64,000 bases of DNA from Mesorhizobium loti (GCA_002356515.1 AP017605.1:1736001-1800000); one strand, 5' to 3'; positions 7,854-16,670 are shown, numbered from the stretch's first letter. Translations and numbers: made by a program. Notes: generated from the sequence alone by a model not told the origin.

Positions 7854-9637
7854 TGCCATTGCTCCCGCCTGGCCTGCCGATGCTGTTCCGCGCGTTCGGA
7901 AAGCGGCAACTGCGCCTGGTTCCGGCCGTGGTGGTGCTCGGCCTGGTCAGCGCCGCCCTCGAAGGCTTCGGCATCGGCCTGATCATCCCCCTGCTGGGCA
8001 TCATCATGGGCCAGGGCGATGCGACGGGAATGGCCGGCTTCTCCGCTGTTCTCCAGCAGGTCGGATCGGGCTTCAGCGAGCGCGACCGGCTTGTCGTCAT
8101 CTCGGCCGCCATCCTCGGCTCGATCATCCTGAAGAACGTCTTCGCCTTCGCCAACACGCTGCTGACGACCTTCATCTCCGGCAAGGCCAGCCATTCGATC
8201 CGCAGCGCACTGTCGGAGCAGCTCCTGCGGGTCGGCTACCCCTTCTTCCTGCGGCAGAGCCCCGGACGGCTGCTCAACATCATCTCCAACGAATCCTGGC
8301 GGGCGTCCGATGCCATCCAGATCATGCTGTCGGCGATCGTCAGCGCATCGGCCGCCATCATCCTCCTGGCCTTTCTGCTGCTGCTGTCGTGGCGCATGAC
8401 GCTGCTGGTCACGCTCGGACTGGCGCTCGTCCAGATCGCGCACGCCATCCTCTCGGCCAATCTGAAAGGCCCCAGCCGCAGCGTCGCTTCGCGCAACAGC
8501 CACCTCGCCTCGCAGATGCTCCACCTCGTGCATGCCGGACGCCTGATCCGCATCTTCGGCCAGGAGAGCCGGGAGAAGGCGATATTCGACACCGCCTCCG
8601 ACGCGGTGCGCCGCGCCTCCTTCGTCCTGCAGGTCCGCCAGGGCGCGTTGCCGCCGCTGACGGAGGTTCTCCACGCCATGCTGTTCTTGGCGGTGGTGAT
8701 CGGCGCCTGGCTGGCGCAGGTGAGTTTCCCGCTGATCATCGCCTTCGTCATCCTGCTCTACAGGCTGCAGCCGCATATGCGGGCCCTGCAAGGGTCGTGG
8801 AGCCAGCTGCAGGGGCTCAGCGGATCGCTGGAAGAGGTGACATGGATGCTCGACCCCGCGGGCAAGCCCAGGCCGCCGCAAGGCGACGGGCCGTTCCACG
8901 GTCTGCGCCAGGGCATCAAGTTCGATGACGTGACCTTCACCTATTCCGGCACGGACCAGCGTGAGGTGGTGCTGCATGCGGCAACGTTCGCAATCAACAG
9001 TGGCCGCTCGACGGCGCTGATCGGCCGCTCCGGCGCCGGCAAGACCACGATCGTCAACCTTCTGTGCCGCTTCGTGGAGCCGGACAGCGGCAGGATCCTC
9101 GTCGATGGGTCGCCGCTCGATGGGATCGACGCCAGCCAGTGGCGGCGCCACATCGCGCTGGCCAGCCAGGAGCTGGAACTGGTCGACGGCACCATTTTCG
9201 AGAACATAGTCTATGGCCAGGATGCGGCCACGATCGGCGACGCCGAGCGCGCGGCAAGACTGGCCGAGGCGCATGAATTCATCGAACGGCTGCCGCAGGG
9301 CTACGAGACGCTGGTCGGCTACAGGGGTGTCAATCTGTCGGCGGGACAGAGGCAGCGGATCGCGCTGGCCAGGGCGCTGGTGCGCGATCCCGATCTGCTC
9401 ATCCTCGACGAAGCCACCAATGCGGTCGACGGACTGTCGGAAGCGGCCATCGTCGAGACCTTGAAGTCGAGGGCGGGACGGCGCACGACCATCGTCATCA
9501 GCCACCATCACAGCACCATATCGTTCTGCGACGACGTGGTGATCCTGAGCGGCGGCCGGGTGAAGAAACAGGCCCCTTTCGGCGCCCTGGCATCGCTCTC
9601 CATGGACGAGCTTTACCAGCATGAACCGCTCGACTGA
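7853..9637 (+). CDS. ABC transporter, fused permease and ATPase (MsbA/HlyB-like exporter)
   Basis: Half-size ABC exporter of 594 residues. An N-terminal transmembrane domain (about residues 20-300, around six hydrophobic segments starting LVPAVVVLGLVSAALEGFGI) precedes the nucleotide-binding domain. The latter has Walker A (GRSGAGKTT, about residue 391), signature LSAGQRQ (about residue 495), Walker B (DLLILDEAT) and the H-loop region (TTIVISHHHSTI). As the last gene of the operon it is the obvious flippase or exporter for the lipid-linked or acylated glycan made by the upstream enzymes. A role in lipid or peptide export is the alternative. Confidence 0.88.
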   Translation: MPLLPPGLPMLFRAFGKRQLRLVPAVVVLGLVSAALEGFGIGLIIPLLGIIMGQGDATGMAGFSAVLQQVGSGFSERDRLVVISAAILGSIILKNVFAFANTLLTTFISGKASHSIRSALSEQLLRVGYPFFLRQSPGRLLNIISNESWRASDAIQIMLSAIVSASAAIILLAFLLLLSWRMTLLVTLGLALVQIAHAILSANLKGPSRSVASRNSHLASQMLHLVHAGRLIRIFGQESREKAIFDTASDAVRRASFVLQVRQGALPPLTEVLHAMLFLAVVIGAWLAQVSFPLIIAFVILLYRLQPHMRALQGSWSQLQGLSGSLEEVTWMLDPAGKPRPPQGDGPFHGLRQGIKFDDVTFTYSGTDQREVVLHAATFAINSGRSTALIGRSGAGKTTIVNLLCRFVEPDSGRILVDGSPLDGIDASQWRRHIALASQELELVDGTIFENIVYGQDAATIGDAERAARLAEAHEFIERLPQGYETLVGYRGVNLSAGQRQRIALARALVRDPDLLILDEATNAVDGLSEAAIVETLKSRAGRRTTIVISHHHSTISFCDDVVILSGGRVKKQAPFGALASLSMDELYQHEPLD

Positions 9638-9867
9638 CATGGGTTCGGGCAGCGCTTCCCGGTGCCCGCGCCGGTGGTCCGAATCAATCGATGATGATTT
9701 GCCGACGGCACCCTGCGCGATCGCACCAATGCCGTGCGGTGCCCGGACTCAGCTAGCGTTCCATCGCGGCGGACCTGTCGATCCGCCCGGGCCGGTGCCC
9801 ATCGCTTACTCTCCAGATGCGGCGCCGGCCTCCCCTTGCCCCCTCTCCCCGCTTTGCGGGCGAGGAA

Positions 9868-10060
9868 CCCAAGCCTTGGGGCGTCGCGCAGACCCCCACC
9901 CCGATCCGCTTTGCGGATCGACCCTCCCCACAAGGGGGAGGTGAAGAGGCGCCCTGCCCGCCAGCGGAACAGCGTTCTTATCGAGGCGTGGAAAAGCTGG
10001 ACTCCCCACCTCCCCCTTGTGGGGAGGTCGGACCGCAGGTCCGGGTGGGGGTGCTGGCGC
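9868..10060. repeat. Dispersed palindromic repeat, copy 1
   Basis: Starts CCAAGCCTTG and ends GTGCTGGCGC, with internal blocks CACAAGGGGGAGG and the hairpin CCTCCCCCTTGTGGGGAGG followed by GGTCGGACCGCAGGTCCGG. The same order of blocks recurs at 32791-33013 and 35179-35404 in the same orientation. It resembles REP/BIME-type or rhizobial intergenic mosaic elements. Confidence 0.8.
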
Positions 10061-10081
10061 TGGCTTAGCAAAACTTGGTTT

Positions 10082-10250
10082 CCTCGCCCCCACGAATGTG
10101 GGGGAGAGGTGGCTCGGGCGAAGCCCGAGACGGAGCGGGGAATGGCTCGGCCTCAATGAAGTTCAGAGGGAACCGACGAGCGCCGCGCTGCCCCCTCTCC
10201 GACCGCTTCGCGGCCACCTCTCCCCCGCTTTGCGGGGGCGAGGAAATGGC
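10082..10250. repeat. Second-type palindromic repeats
   Basis: Contains CCCCCACGAATGTGGGGG, then GCTCGGGCGAAGCCCGAG, and later CCCCCGCTTTGCGGGGG, each a strong hairpin, with GAGGAAATGGCG at the right end. A related block (CTCGGCTTCGCCGAG, CCACGTCCGTGG, GAGGAAATGGCG) lies at about 20712-20782. The rightmost hairpin is just past the minE stop and may also act as its 3' stem. Confidence 0.7.
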
Positions 10251-10257
10251 GTCGGCG

Positions 10258-10533
10258 CTAGCCGGCAATCGCCATCGGTGCCGGGCTCTTGTTGGGTATC
10301 TGGATGTCGATCTCCAGCGTCGACATGGTCTCGCCCCTGTCCATCGAGACCTGCAAATAATCCTGGTCGATCTGCACATGCTTGGCGATGACGGCCATGA
10401 TCTCCTCGCGCAGGATGGAGACGAGGTCGGGCTGGCTGCGGTTGCGGCGCTCATAGGCGAGCAGCACTTGCAGCCGCTCGCGCGCCACCGGCGCGCTGGA
10501 GCGCCGCTTGAAGAGGTCGAACAACACGTTCAT
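10258..10533 (-). CDS. minE: Cell division topological specificity factor MinE
   Basis: MinE of 91 residues, the usual length. It drives MinD ATPase cycling so that the MinCD inhibitor oscillates or is kept from mid-cell. The N-terminal membrane/MinD-contact segment ([20 protein letters not shown], then [10 protein letters not shown]) and the topological-specificity domain ([18 protein letters not shown]) are clear. ATG 10533 overlaps the minD stop (ATGA), with a strong GGAGGG ribosome-binding site. It is the last gene of minCDE. Confidence 0.96.
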   Translation of the reverse strand: MNVLFDLFKRRSSAPVARERLQVLLAYERRNRSQPDLVSILREEIMAVIAKHVQIDQDYLQVSMDRGETMSTLEIDIQIPNKSPAPMAIAG

Positions 10534-11345
10534 GCCGCCCTCCTTCCCAACAGCCGGTCGAGGAAGCCCTTGCGCTCGAAGGGAACGACGACCGGCAGGT
10601 CCTCGCCCTCCAGCCGCCTTGCGGCGTCGATATAGGCCTTGGCGGCGGTGTTGAGCGGCTCCGACAGCGTCACCGGCGCACCGAGATTGGAGGCCCTGAG
10701 CACATCCTGGCTTTCCGGGATGATGCCGAGCAGCGGCACCGACAGGATTTCCAGCACATCGTCGATGCTGAGCATTTCACCCCGCGCGGCGCGCCCTGCG
10801 TCATAGCGGGTGACCAGCACGTGCTTGGCGATCTGCTCGCCCTGTTCGGCGCGCATGGTGCGGGCGTCGAGCAGGCCGATGATGCGGTCGGAATCGCGCA
10901 CCGACGACACTTCCGGGTTGGTGACGATGACCGCCTCGTCGGCAAAGCGCATGGCGAGTTGCGCGCCGCGCTCGATGCCGGCCGGGCTGTCGCAGAAGAC
11001 ATAGTCGAACACCGAGCGCAGCTTGTCGATGACTTCGCCGACGCCCTCCTCGGTCAGCGCATCTTTGTCGCGCGTCTGCGAGGCCGGCAGCAGGAACAGC
11101 GTGTCGACCCGCTTGTCGCGGATCAACGCCTGCGACAGTTTCGCCGTGCCCTGGATGACGTTGACGAGGTCGAACACCACGCGCCGCTCGGCGCCCATGA
11201 TCAGGTCGAGATTGCGCAGGCCGACGTCGAAATCGACGAGCGCCACCTTCTTGCCGGTCTTGGCCACGGCCGCACCGAGCGCAGCCGTCGAGGTGGTCTT
11301 GCCGACGCCCCCCTTGCCCGAAGTGACCACCACTACCTTGCCCAT
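10530..11345 (-). CDS. minD: Septum site-determining protein MinD (ATPase)
   Basis: Membrane-associated ParA/MinD ATPase of 271 residues that recruits MinC and responds to MinE. The deviant Walker A (GKGGVGKTT) occupies about residues 10-18. Further signatures are [11 protein letters not shown], the switch region [11 protein letters not shown] and [13 protein letters not shown]. The C-terminus ([20 protein letters not shown] and a following basic GRR) fits a membrane-targeting amphipathic helix. A GGAGG box sits 8 nt before ATG 11345. It lies downstream of minC and is coupled to minE. Confidence 0.97.
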   Translation of the reverse strand: MGKVVVVTSGKGGVGKTTSTAALGAAVAKTGKKVALVDFDVGLRNLDLIMGAERRVVFDLVNVIQGTAKLSQALIRDKRVDTLFLLPASQTRDKDALTEEGVGEVIDKLRSVFDYVFCDSPAGIERGAQLAMRFADEAVIVTNPEVSSVRDSDRIIGLLDARTMRAEQGEQIAKHVLVTRYDAGRAARGEMLSIDDVLEILSVPLLGIIPESQDVLRASNLGAPVTLSEPLNTAAKAYIDAARRLEGEDLPVVVPFERKGFLDRLLGRRAA

Positions 11346-11418
11346 GAAAAAAGCCTCCGTCGTTGTTGTTCGTTTGTTGTCCCGGCCGCCCTGACGGCCT
11401 TCAATTCAGTCAGTCGCT

Positions 11419-12246
11419 TCAGCTCAGTGTCTCGACGCGCAGGCCCTCGCCGTCGAGGAAGGCCTGCACCGGTTTGCCGCGCGACACCCCTTCCATCTCC
11501 TCGGCGGTGATGTACCAGCCGTCGACCGACAGAAGCTCGGCCTCGTTGCGGCGGCAGAAGATGCGCGCGCCGGTGTTGCCCAGCGCACCCGCCGAAGCGC
11601 GCCCGCGCAGCGTGCCGTAGACATGGATCGAACCGGCGGCGACGATCTCCGAACCGGACGCGACCGAGCCCAGCACGATGACATCGCCATGCGCATGCAT
11701 GATCGCCTGGCCGGAACGGATCGGCGCCTTGATCATCAGCGTGCCCGAATCGTAGTGCGAAACCTGTGGCTCGCTTTCCTCAGTCTTGCTTGCGCCAGCC
11801 TTGCCCTTGGCAACGCTGGCTGCATCCGTCCGCGCCTCCATGCGGTGGTCCGGCGCCCTGCCCTCGGCCTTGCCTTCCCTGCCGGAAGCCTCTTGCCCAC
11901 CCTTGCGGCCAGGCAACAGCCCATCCGTCGTCGCCTCCTTGGCGCCGACCAGCAAGGGTGGCAGTTCAGGCCCGAGCGAAGCCCCTTCAAGCTCAATGGC
12001 ATAGATGCGGATGCCGCGCGTCCCCAGCTCCGCCACAAGTGCTGCGATCTCGCTTGGAGCGGGCTTCAGCACATTCAAATCCAGCAGCACCGGCCGCCCG
12101 GCAAAATAGCCCGGCGAGTTGCCGATCCAGTGGTCCAGCCCCTGCAGCCACTCCGCCATGGGCGCTTCCGGGGTCAAGGTGAAAGCGACGAAAGAACGGG
12201 CACGAAAGCGAATGGATTTGGCCTCGAGGGGAGCGGCAAAGGTCAC
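11419..12246 (-). CDS. minC: Septum site-determining protein MinC
   Basis: Division inhibitor MinC, 275 residues, which blocks FtsZ assembly away from mid-cell when bound to MinD. The N-terminal domain (IRFRARSFVAFTLTPEAP) interacts with FtsZ. A low-complexity charged linker of about 60 residues (around residues 105-165) joins the C-terminal beta-helix, with GTLMIKAPIRSGQAIMHAHG, DVIVLGSVASGSEIVAAGSI and a following Arg/Gly-rich segment. The GTG start at 12246 has AAGGA upstream. First gene of minCDE; the spacer to minD is 73 bp. Confidence 0.95.
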   Translation of the reverse strand: MTFAAPLEAKSIRFRARSFVAFTLTPEAPMAEWLQGLDHWIGNSPGYFAGRPVLLDLNVLKPAPSEIAALVAELGTRGIRIYAIELEGASLGPELPPLLVGAKEATTDGLLPGRKGGQEASGREGKAEGRAPDHRMEARTDAASVAKGKAGASKTEESEPQVSHYDSGTLMIKAPIRSGQAIMHAHGDVIVLGSVASGSEIVAAGSIHVYGTLRGRASAGALGNTGARIFCRRNEAELLSVDGWYITAEEMEGVSRGKPVQAFLDGEGLRVETLS

Positions 12247-12516
12247 GGCTGGCGAATCCTTACTGAGAGGTAAACGCTAGCGAGGGAATGGTTAACGAAT
12301 GGTTAATGGGGGGTGGGATCAGGGGCGTTAGGATTAAAGGTGACAGCCCGCCGGAGTTTTGCGCTGCTACCATCGTTAAGTACGATAAACAAGCAGTGGA
12401 GCGGACGCTCTACCCGCCAGTCAAATCCTACGTCCACATTTGCTGAAGTTTTTGATTTCGGGCTCCTATGTCAGCTGGAAACTAACCGTTTCCTTCACCA
12501 AATTCCCGCCGAATAT

Positions 12517-12651
12517 TCACTTGCACAAGTGAATGTAAGCAAGGCAAAGCGCCAGAGCAGCGATAGCTCCCAATATGCCCAAAGTGCCACTAGCATGGAG
12601 TTCGATAATGTTGCCGAGCCGCAATAGGAAACTCTGCCGCTGTTGTTTCAT
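12517..12651 (-). CDS. Putative small single-pass membrane protein
   Basis: A 44-residue ORF from ATG 12651, preceded by AAAGGG at 8-nt spacing, with one predicted membrane helix (GTLGILGAIAALALCLAYIH). The N-terminus is basic and Gln-rich. It reads in the same direction as the two accessory genes upstream and lies in the same AT-richer DNA, so it may be the last member of that cassette. No family is recognised. Small membrane proteins of this kind are common effectors or anchors in accessory loci, but nothing here proves function. Confidence 0.4.
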   Translation of the reverse strand: MKQQRQSFLLRLGNIIELHASGTLGILGAIAALALCLAYIHLCK

Positions 12652-12760
12652 CTTGTGTGCCCTTTCGTGTTGCCAGAATCGACATAGGGGCTTTCGTGTC
12701 ACTGATAAACAGGAACCCTTTTTCGGTGACGCGCGACAGCAAGAAAAATCTCACGGAATT

Positions 12761-13357
12761 TCAGTTTTGATTTTTGGTGATAGCGAAGCTTTCTATCAGC
12801 GCGTTTAGGGCGAGCTTGCGCAACTCCAGATCGGGAACTGATAGGAAGCGCGCCATTAAGTTTTTCGATTGATCTCGGGCATCGATTAATCGATTCTCTA
12901 AAGTCCGTTTGTTGTAACTCCCCCAACGATCGCGGTACCGCGGAGAAGTTGTGATTATCTTGCAACACTCGCTGTCCGAGCGTTCTCTTTCTCGTTTTAA
13001 ATCCTCAATATCAGCCAGCAGTTCGCTATATTTGATGGCATCCCATCGCCGCTTTCGGCCTTTTTCTGGCTCAAAGTCCAAATTCTTTAGGCGAAAGCCA
13101 GGAACAAAATCCTTTGCCATCGCAAGGACAAGTATGGACATTTTTGTCCCAAGCTCCAACTGCGGATCGACTTTATAGAACTCTAGTAGGAGAGATAATT
13201 TTTCTATTGCCTCGGAGGCTGCTCTGGAAAATTCTTGCCGATTGTGAGCCTCTATTTCTTCTCTGTGCTTGTCGGTATCTGTCAACAGAGTGACAGATCG
13301 CGTCCTAATTCTAATTGGCTTAGCCAATGGTCCGTCGAAACGTGGCCCCTTCGGCAT
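12761..13357 (-). CDS. Hypothetical protein of the accessory cassette
   Basis: A 198-residue soluble protein, mostly helical and highly charged, with no signal peptide. Visible segments are RKR-type basic patches (EKGRKRRWDAIKYSEL), a probable coiled coil (ELLADIEDLKRERERSDSEC) and a Leu-rich C-terminus (LSVPDLELRKLALNALIE). I do not recognise a family. It lies 67 bp downstream of the PLD-like gene in the same orientation. Codon use and base composition differ from the GC-rich core genes, suggesting acquisition by transfer. The start at ATG 13357 has only a weak ribosome-binding site. Confidence 0.65.
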   Translation of the reverse strand: MPKGPRFDGPLAKPIRIRTRSVTLLTDTDKHREEIEAHNRQEFSRAASEAIEKLSLLLEFYKVDPQLELGTKMSILVLAMAKDFVPGFRLKNLDFEPEKGRKRRWDAIKYSELLADIEDLKRERERSDSECCKIITTSPRYRDRWGSYNKRTLENRLIDARDQSKNLMARFLSVPDLELRKLALNALIESFAITKNQN

Positions 13358-13424
13358 GCTATCTGATCCGCGTTGGGTGTTCTTCTGTTGCCTCGTGATA
13401 GGTTAAGAGCTTTGGCAATCGGGT

Positions 13425-14144
13425 CTATGGAAGCGGAGTTCCTGATGTCCAAAAAGCGTCGTAGGCTGCGATCTTTAATCCAACCGAATCCCCTTCAATT
13501 TTTACGATCGAAGCTGGTGAGCGTGTTGCAAGGGCATTGAGCGACTGAGTCAGCGTCCATGGGGTAGAGCCATCAACTATAATTAGCCGGTCGTGCAAAG
13601 ATTTGGCTGCGGCCAATCGCACTTCAATAGGCCTTTTTCCGCCATACTGCGATTTATAGGCTTTGACTGCTGGGCCGAGCGAACCTTTGACAGTAGCGCT
13701 GTCCGCCAGAAGCTCTATGGCAACCCCGTCTTTGACCAGCACTGCAACGTCTGTGACAGCCTTGGCGTCCATGTATGGGTCAACAATGCGCACTACACTT
13801 TTAGCGCTTTCGAAAACCTTGGCCAACGCTGCTAGCGCGTCAAACGCATTTCCTGCTCCTATAAACGCCCCCTGCGCCGAAGCCGGCGCTTTCAATTCGG
13901 CCAATGCCAAGGCGCGGTAGAGAATGTCAAATGCCTCGTGCGCGAATTGGGGATCGCCGCCATGGGAGATGTAGTCGGACACGGTCTTGAATCTAGCCGC
14001 ATCCTTTGTGTCGCCTGACGCAACCACCAAGGCGTAACCCTTCCCCAACCATATCCGATTGGCTGTTGGCTGGACGCCATTCACAAATTCAGGTGCCTCT
14101 TCCAGCAATCTGCGGAGCCGAGTAAATTGTTCTTGATCTTCCAT
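13425..14144 (-). CDS. PLD-like phosphodiesterase domain protein
   Basis: A 239-residue protein whose C-terminal half matches the phospholipase D fold used by nucleases and phospholipid synthases. Residues about 117-128 (SVVRIVDPYMDA) form the usual first strand and turn. The catalytic-type motif is LHDRLIIVDGS, with His184 and Asp191 in place but Arg186 where HxK normally has Lys, followed by a conserved-looking Asn203 (LTQSLN). Only one HKD-like motif is visible, so activity would need a dimer. ATG 14144 has GGGGAG at 5-nt spacing. It is divergent from the FRG gene (71-bp gap). This pairing suggests a defence or toxin role, which is inference. Confidence 0.7.
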   Translation of the reverse strand: MEDQEQFTRLRRLLEEAPEFVNGVQPTANRIWLGKGYALVVASGDTKDAARFKTVSDYISHGGDPQFAHEAFDILYRALALAELKAPASAQGAFIGAGNAFDALAALAKVFESAKSVVRIVDPYMDAKAVTDVAVLVKDGVAIELLADSATVKGSLGPAVKAYKSQYGGKRPIEVRLAAAKSLHDRLIIVDGSTPWTLTQSLNALATRSPASIVKIEGDSVGLKIAAYDAFWTSGTPLP

Positions 14145-14215
14145 CCATCTCCCCTCTGTCTTATGCGATAGTAGTGCACTTACAGTGAAAATGTGTAGTG
14201 GCGGGGCTCGACAAT

Positions 14216-15319
14216 ATGTTAGCTGGGCAATGGCTAGGACGTTACCAAGGTGTCAACGGTGGCCTAATTTTAGTTGACATTGACGACGCGGGTGATCGGT
14301 TTCGCGGACACGCATTTATCTTTGGTCATCAGGGCGAACCTGGGACCCTCGCGCGCATCGAGACAGCCGATCGCAGCTCGACACAAACTTTAACTGCAAG
14401 ACTTGAAGTGCTGCACCCTACTGGTCCCTTCGTTATAGCTCGTATAGACCTGCCATCAATGTTTCCGGGTTTGGCCTTCGCAGAAACCGCAGACATACGC
14501 ATTCAAGCCACCAAACGATTGCTGAGCGTCTCGTGGACCACATCAACGGGAGCGCAAGGGACAGCGAAACTATCGAGAAGCGAAGCTTCAAAGCCATCGA
14601 GAATCAAGCCGGAAAGATCCGTGAGGAACTGGGATCAATTCAAGCAGTTTGCGGTGAAATTGGAACCTGGCCACTTCATCTTTAGAGGGCAATCAAACCC
14701 ATATCGCCTCAGAACAGCCTTCCATAGAACGCGGCGAAAAGACCTAATCCGGTTCATTATCGACGACATCACGGCGTTGCATCGAACCTTAACCTCCCGG
14801 CTGAAACATCTATTCAATCTGCGAGATGCAAGCGAGAATGCAGCGTTCTGGAATTTGATCCAGCATCACGGCTATCCAACTCCGCTACTCGATTGGACAA
14901 ACTCGCCTTTCGTCGCCGCTTATTTTGCTTTTCGACATCAGCCGGCTACGGCGACCGGTGCAGACAAAGTTCGTATCTTTATGTTCGACAAGCGTGCATG
15001 GACGAGCGATTTCAATCAGCTCCAGTCTGCAACATTTGCCCGCCCGCATTTCTCAATTCTCGAAGCGCTAGCCATAGAAAATGAGCGTGCTTTGCCGCAG
15101 CAATCTCTTTCAAGTGTTACAAATTTGGATGACGTTGAAACATACCTTCAAGCAAAAGAAGTTGAGAACGGGAAACGTTACCTCAAAGTTTTCGATTTAC
15201 CGCGATCCAATCGATACGACGTTTTGAAAGAGTTACGGCTGATGGGCATCACAGCGGGTTCGATGTTCCCAGGCTTAGACGGTGCTTGCGAGGACCAAAG
15301 GCTTCGGTTTTTTGATTGA
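14216..15319 (+). CDS. FRG-domain-containing protein
   Basis: A 367-residue protein. The N-terminal 130 residues are a beta-rich domain I cannot name. The FRG domain begins at about residue 138 (NWDQFKQFAVKL). It has the defining FRGQSN (about 156-161) and the second family signature IQHHGYPTPLLDWT (about 215-228) followed by SPFVAAYFAF. FRG domains occur in proteins of unknown activity, often in mobile or defence-type loci. The ATG at 14216 is preferred because GCGGGG lies about 10 nt upstream; an in-frame GTG at 14198 lacks an SD. It is divergent from the PLD-like gene and in the same AT-richer DNA. Confidence 0.8.
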   Translation: MLAGQWLGRYQGVNGGLILVDIDDAGDRFRGHAFIFGHQGEPGTLARIETADRSSTQTLTARLEVLHPTGPFVIARIDLPSMFPGLAFAETADIRIQATKRLLSVSWTTSTGAQGTAKLSRSEASKPSRIKPERSVRNWDQFKQFAVKLEPGHFIFRGQSNPYRLRTAFHRTRRKDLIRFIIDDITALHRTLTSRLKHLFNLRDASENAAFWNLIQHHGYPTPLLDWTNSPFVAAYFAFRHQPATATGADKVRIFMFDKRAWTSDFNQLQSATFARPHFSILEALAIENERALPQQSLSSVTNLDDVETYLQAKEVENGKRYLKVFDLPRSNRYDVLKELRLMGITAGSMFPGLDGACEDQRLRFFD

Positions 15320-15348
15320 GCGGAGGGTGCTTGGCCCCTCACCGCCGC

Positions 15349-15486
15349 TTAATACTGCACCTCCCGCTCATGCTTCTCTGCCGCTTCCCGCGTCTCGAAC
15401 GTCCCCAGGTTCCGCCGTTTCCCGGTCTTCTCGTCCTTCTTGCGCGAATAAAGCCGGTATTTGCCGTCCTTGAGTTTGCGGATCAT
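15349..15486 (-). CDS. Small conserved basic protein (shortened copy)
   Basis: A 45-residue protein beginning MIRKLKDGKYRLYSRKKDEK and ending EREVQY. It is nearly identical to the 49-residue protein at 18721-18870. Compared with that copy, a 2-bp deletion after the Tyr codon creates an immediate TAA, removing the last four residues (FKRH). It is Lys/Arg-rich and probably a small nucleic-acid-associated protein; the function is unknown. The neighbouring partner gene is reduced to a 17-codon relic, so this copy is probably decaying. Confidence 0.6.
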   Translation of the reverse strand: MIRKLKDGKYRLYSRKKDEKTGKRRNLGTFETREAAEKHEREVQY

Positions 15487-15510
15487 CTCGCTCTCTCTGG
15501 TTTGGCCCGA

Positions 15511-15564
15511 TCAGGATTTCCGCTTGGCCTTGAGGCTGATCTTGTCGTCGCGGTCGTCGGTCAT
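15511..15564 (-). pseudogene. Relic of the DUF2934-type gene (internal deletion)
   Basis: A 17-codon ORF reading MTDDRDDKISLKAKRKS. Its first nine residues match the start, and its last eight the end, of the 107-residue protein at 18895-19218. The remnant therefore looks like that gene with about 270 bp removed in frame from the middle. It sits beside the small basic gene in the same order as the intact pair. Confidence 0.6.
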
Positions 15565-15713
15565 CGTGATTCCTCTGTTTGGTGAGGGATGAACACCGTG
15601 CCGGTGCGAACGTAGAACAGCGAAACCCCGCGATCGGCTGCCTCCCCCGTGGAGTTCGAGAACCCACCCATGCTAGCCTCCATTGAGCCGCCTGAAGCGC
15701 GAGGGGGCAAGTC

Positions 15714-16204
15714 ATGTTGGATCAATGGAGTAATTTCTTCGTCGCGGCGGCGCGGCGGGGCTTGCCGGGTTGATCTTCGTCGCCATCTCGATCAATCCCG
15801 AACGCATCGTCCGCAACACGACGCACAAGAACCGGGCAATCAACATGCTGTCGGGCTTCAGCGCGATTTTCATGGCCTGCAGCCTGGCACTTCTGGGAGG
15901 TCAATATCTTCCGGCACTCGGCTTCGAATGGCTTTTCCTCTGGGGCATAGCGACATTCATCTTCGTCAGAGGCTATGTCGTGGCCCTCAGGGCGGGGATG
16001 AGCACCATCGGCTTGACCGGGCCGCGGCTGGCGGGCGGCACGATCTGTTACCTGGCCGAGGTTGCGGGCGCGATTTTCCTTATTCTCGGGCGCGGCGTGG
16101 GCCTTTACATCGCGGCCCTTGGAACCATCGTCCTGTTCGCCTTCCTGATTTCAGGCGCATGGCTCCTCATCATCGGCCTCTACGAAGAGCCGGCCGAGGG
16201 ATGA
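15714..16204 (+). CDS. Four-helix membrane protein with an apparent frameshift near its start
   Basis: The reading frame from about 15755 to the stop at 16204 encodes a membrane protein with about four hydrophobic helices (e.g. ATFIFVRGYVVALRAG, ALGTIVLFAFLISGAWLLII). Its only in-frame start is a TTG at 15770 without an SD. A well-placed ATG at 15714, with GAGGGGGC upstream, opens MLDQWSNFFVAAA in another frame and meets a stop soon after. A 1-nt indel in the GCGGCGG run near 15745-15755 would join it to GLAGLIFVAISINPE. So the gene is either newly broken, mis-sequenced there, or starts at the TTG. Function unknown. Confidence 0.6.
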
Positions 16205-16241
16205 GTTTCGGATGGCCGGTCTCCCGAAACGGACAATCGGT

Positions 16242-16670
16242 TCACTCAGATATGTTGGGCACCCGCCAGCGTGGCGTCCCCACAATCTGCCCACCCTTTG
16301 CGGCTTTGAAATAGGTCGCCGCGAGATCCTCGTCACACATCGAGGACAAGTATATCTGGATCGACCCACCATCCTGGGTGACCGGGTAGCGTTCGCCGCA
16401 TGCATCGAGGCGCTTTTCATACAGGCGCATTTGCTTGCGGGTCAGTCGATCGAAGAATCCAGCCTTGCACTTGTCGATCACGTCCTCCGACATGAATTCG
16501 TCGCCGCTCGATCCCCAGGCGCAGGCCTGGTGCAACTTGTGAGCTGCCAGGCAGCCGGGGGCGGCCTCAATGTCCTGCTCCAATTGCGCACCTTCCGGGC
16601 ACTGCGCGTCCTCCGCGGCCGCGGGAGCGACCAACAGAAGCCCCATCAGGATTGCGCAGCTGGTCCGCAT
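16242..16670 (-). CDS. Exported cysteine-containing hypothetical protein
   Basis: A 142-residue protein with a signal peptide (RTSCAILMGLLLVAPAAAED; cleavage after AAA near residue 19) and six cysteines in the mature part. These fit disulphide bonding in the periplasm. A charged helical segment (VIDKCKAGFFDRLTRKQMRL) is central. No family is recognised. It stands alone between the frameshifted membrane protein and the methyltransferase, reading against the former. The SD before ATG 16670 is weak. Confidence 0.7.
   Translation of the reverse strand: MRTSCAILMGLLLVAPAAAEDAQCPEGAQLEQDIEAAPGCLAAHKLHQACAWGSSGDEFMSEDVIDKCKAGFFDRLTRKQMRLYEKRLDACGERYPVTQDGGSIQIYLSSMCDEDLAATYFKAAKGGQIVGTPRWRVPNISE

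Larger units (their letters stand above)
9638..10257. other. Repeat-rich spacer between the ABC exporter and minE
   Basis: A 620-bp gene-free stretch made largely of GC-rich palindromic repeats. One full dispersed-repeat copy occupies 9868-10060, and a second repeat type with two strong hairpins lies at about 10082-10250. The many overlapping ORFs in all frames are artefacts of the high GC and palindromes. No gene is supported here. Confidence 0.7.

Noticed and set aside
12313..12627. 104-codon plus-strand ORF after minC
   Set aside because: Its translation has no recognisable pattern or SD and overlaps the better-supported 44-residue membrane ORF.
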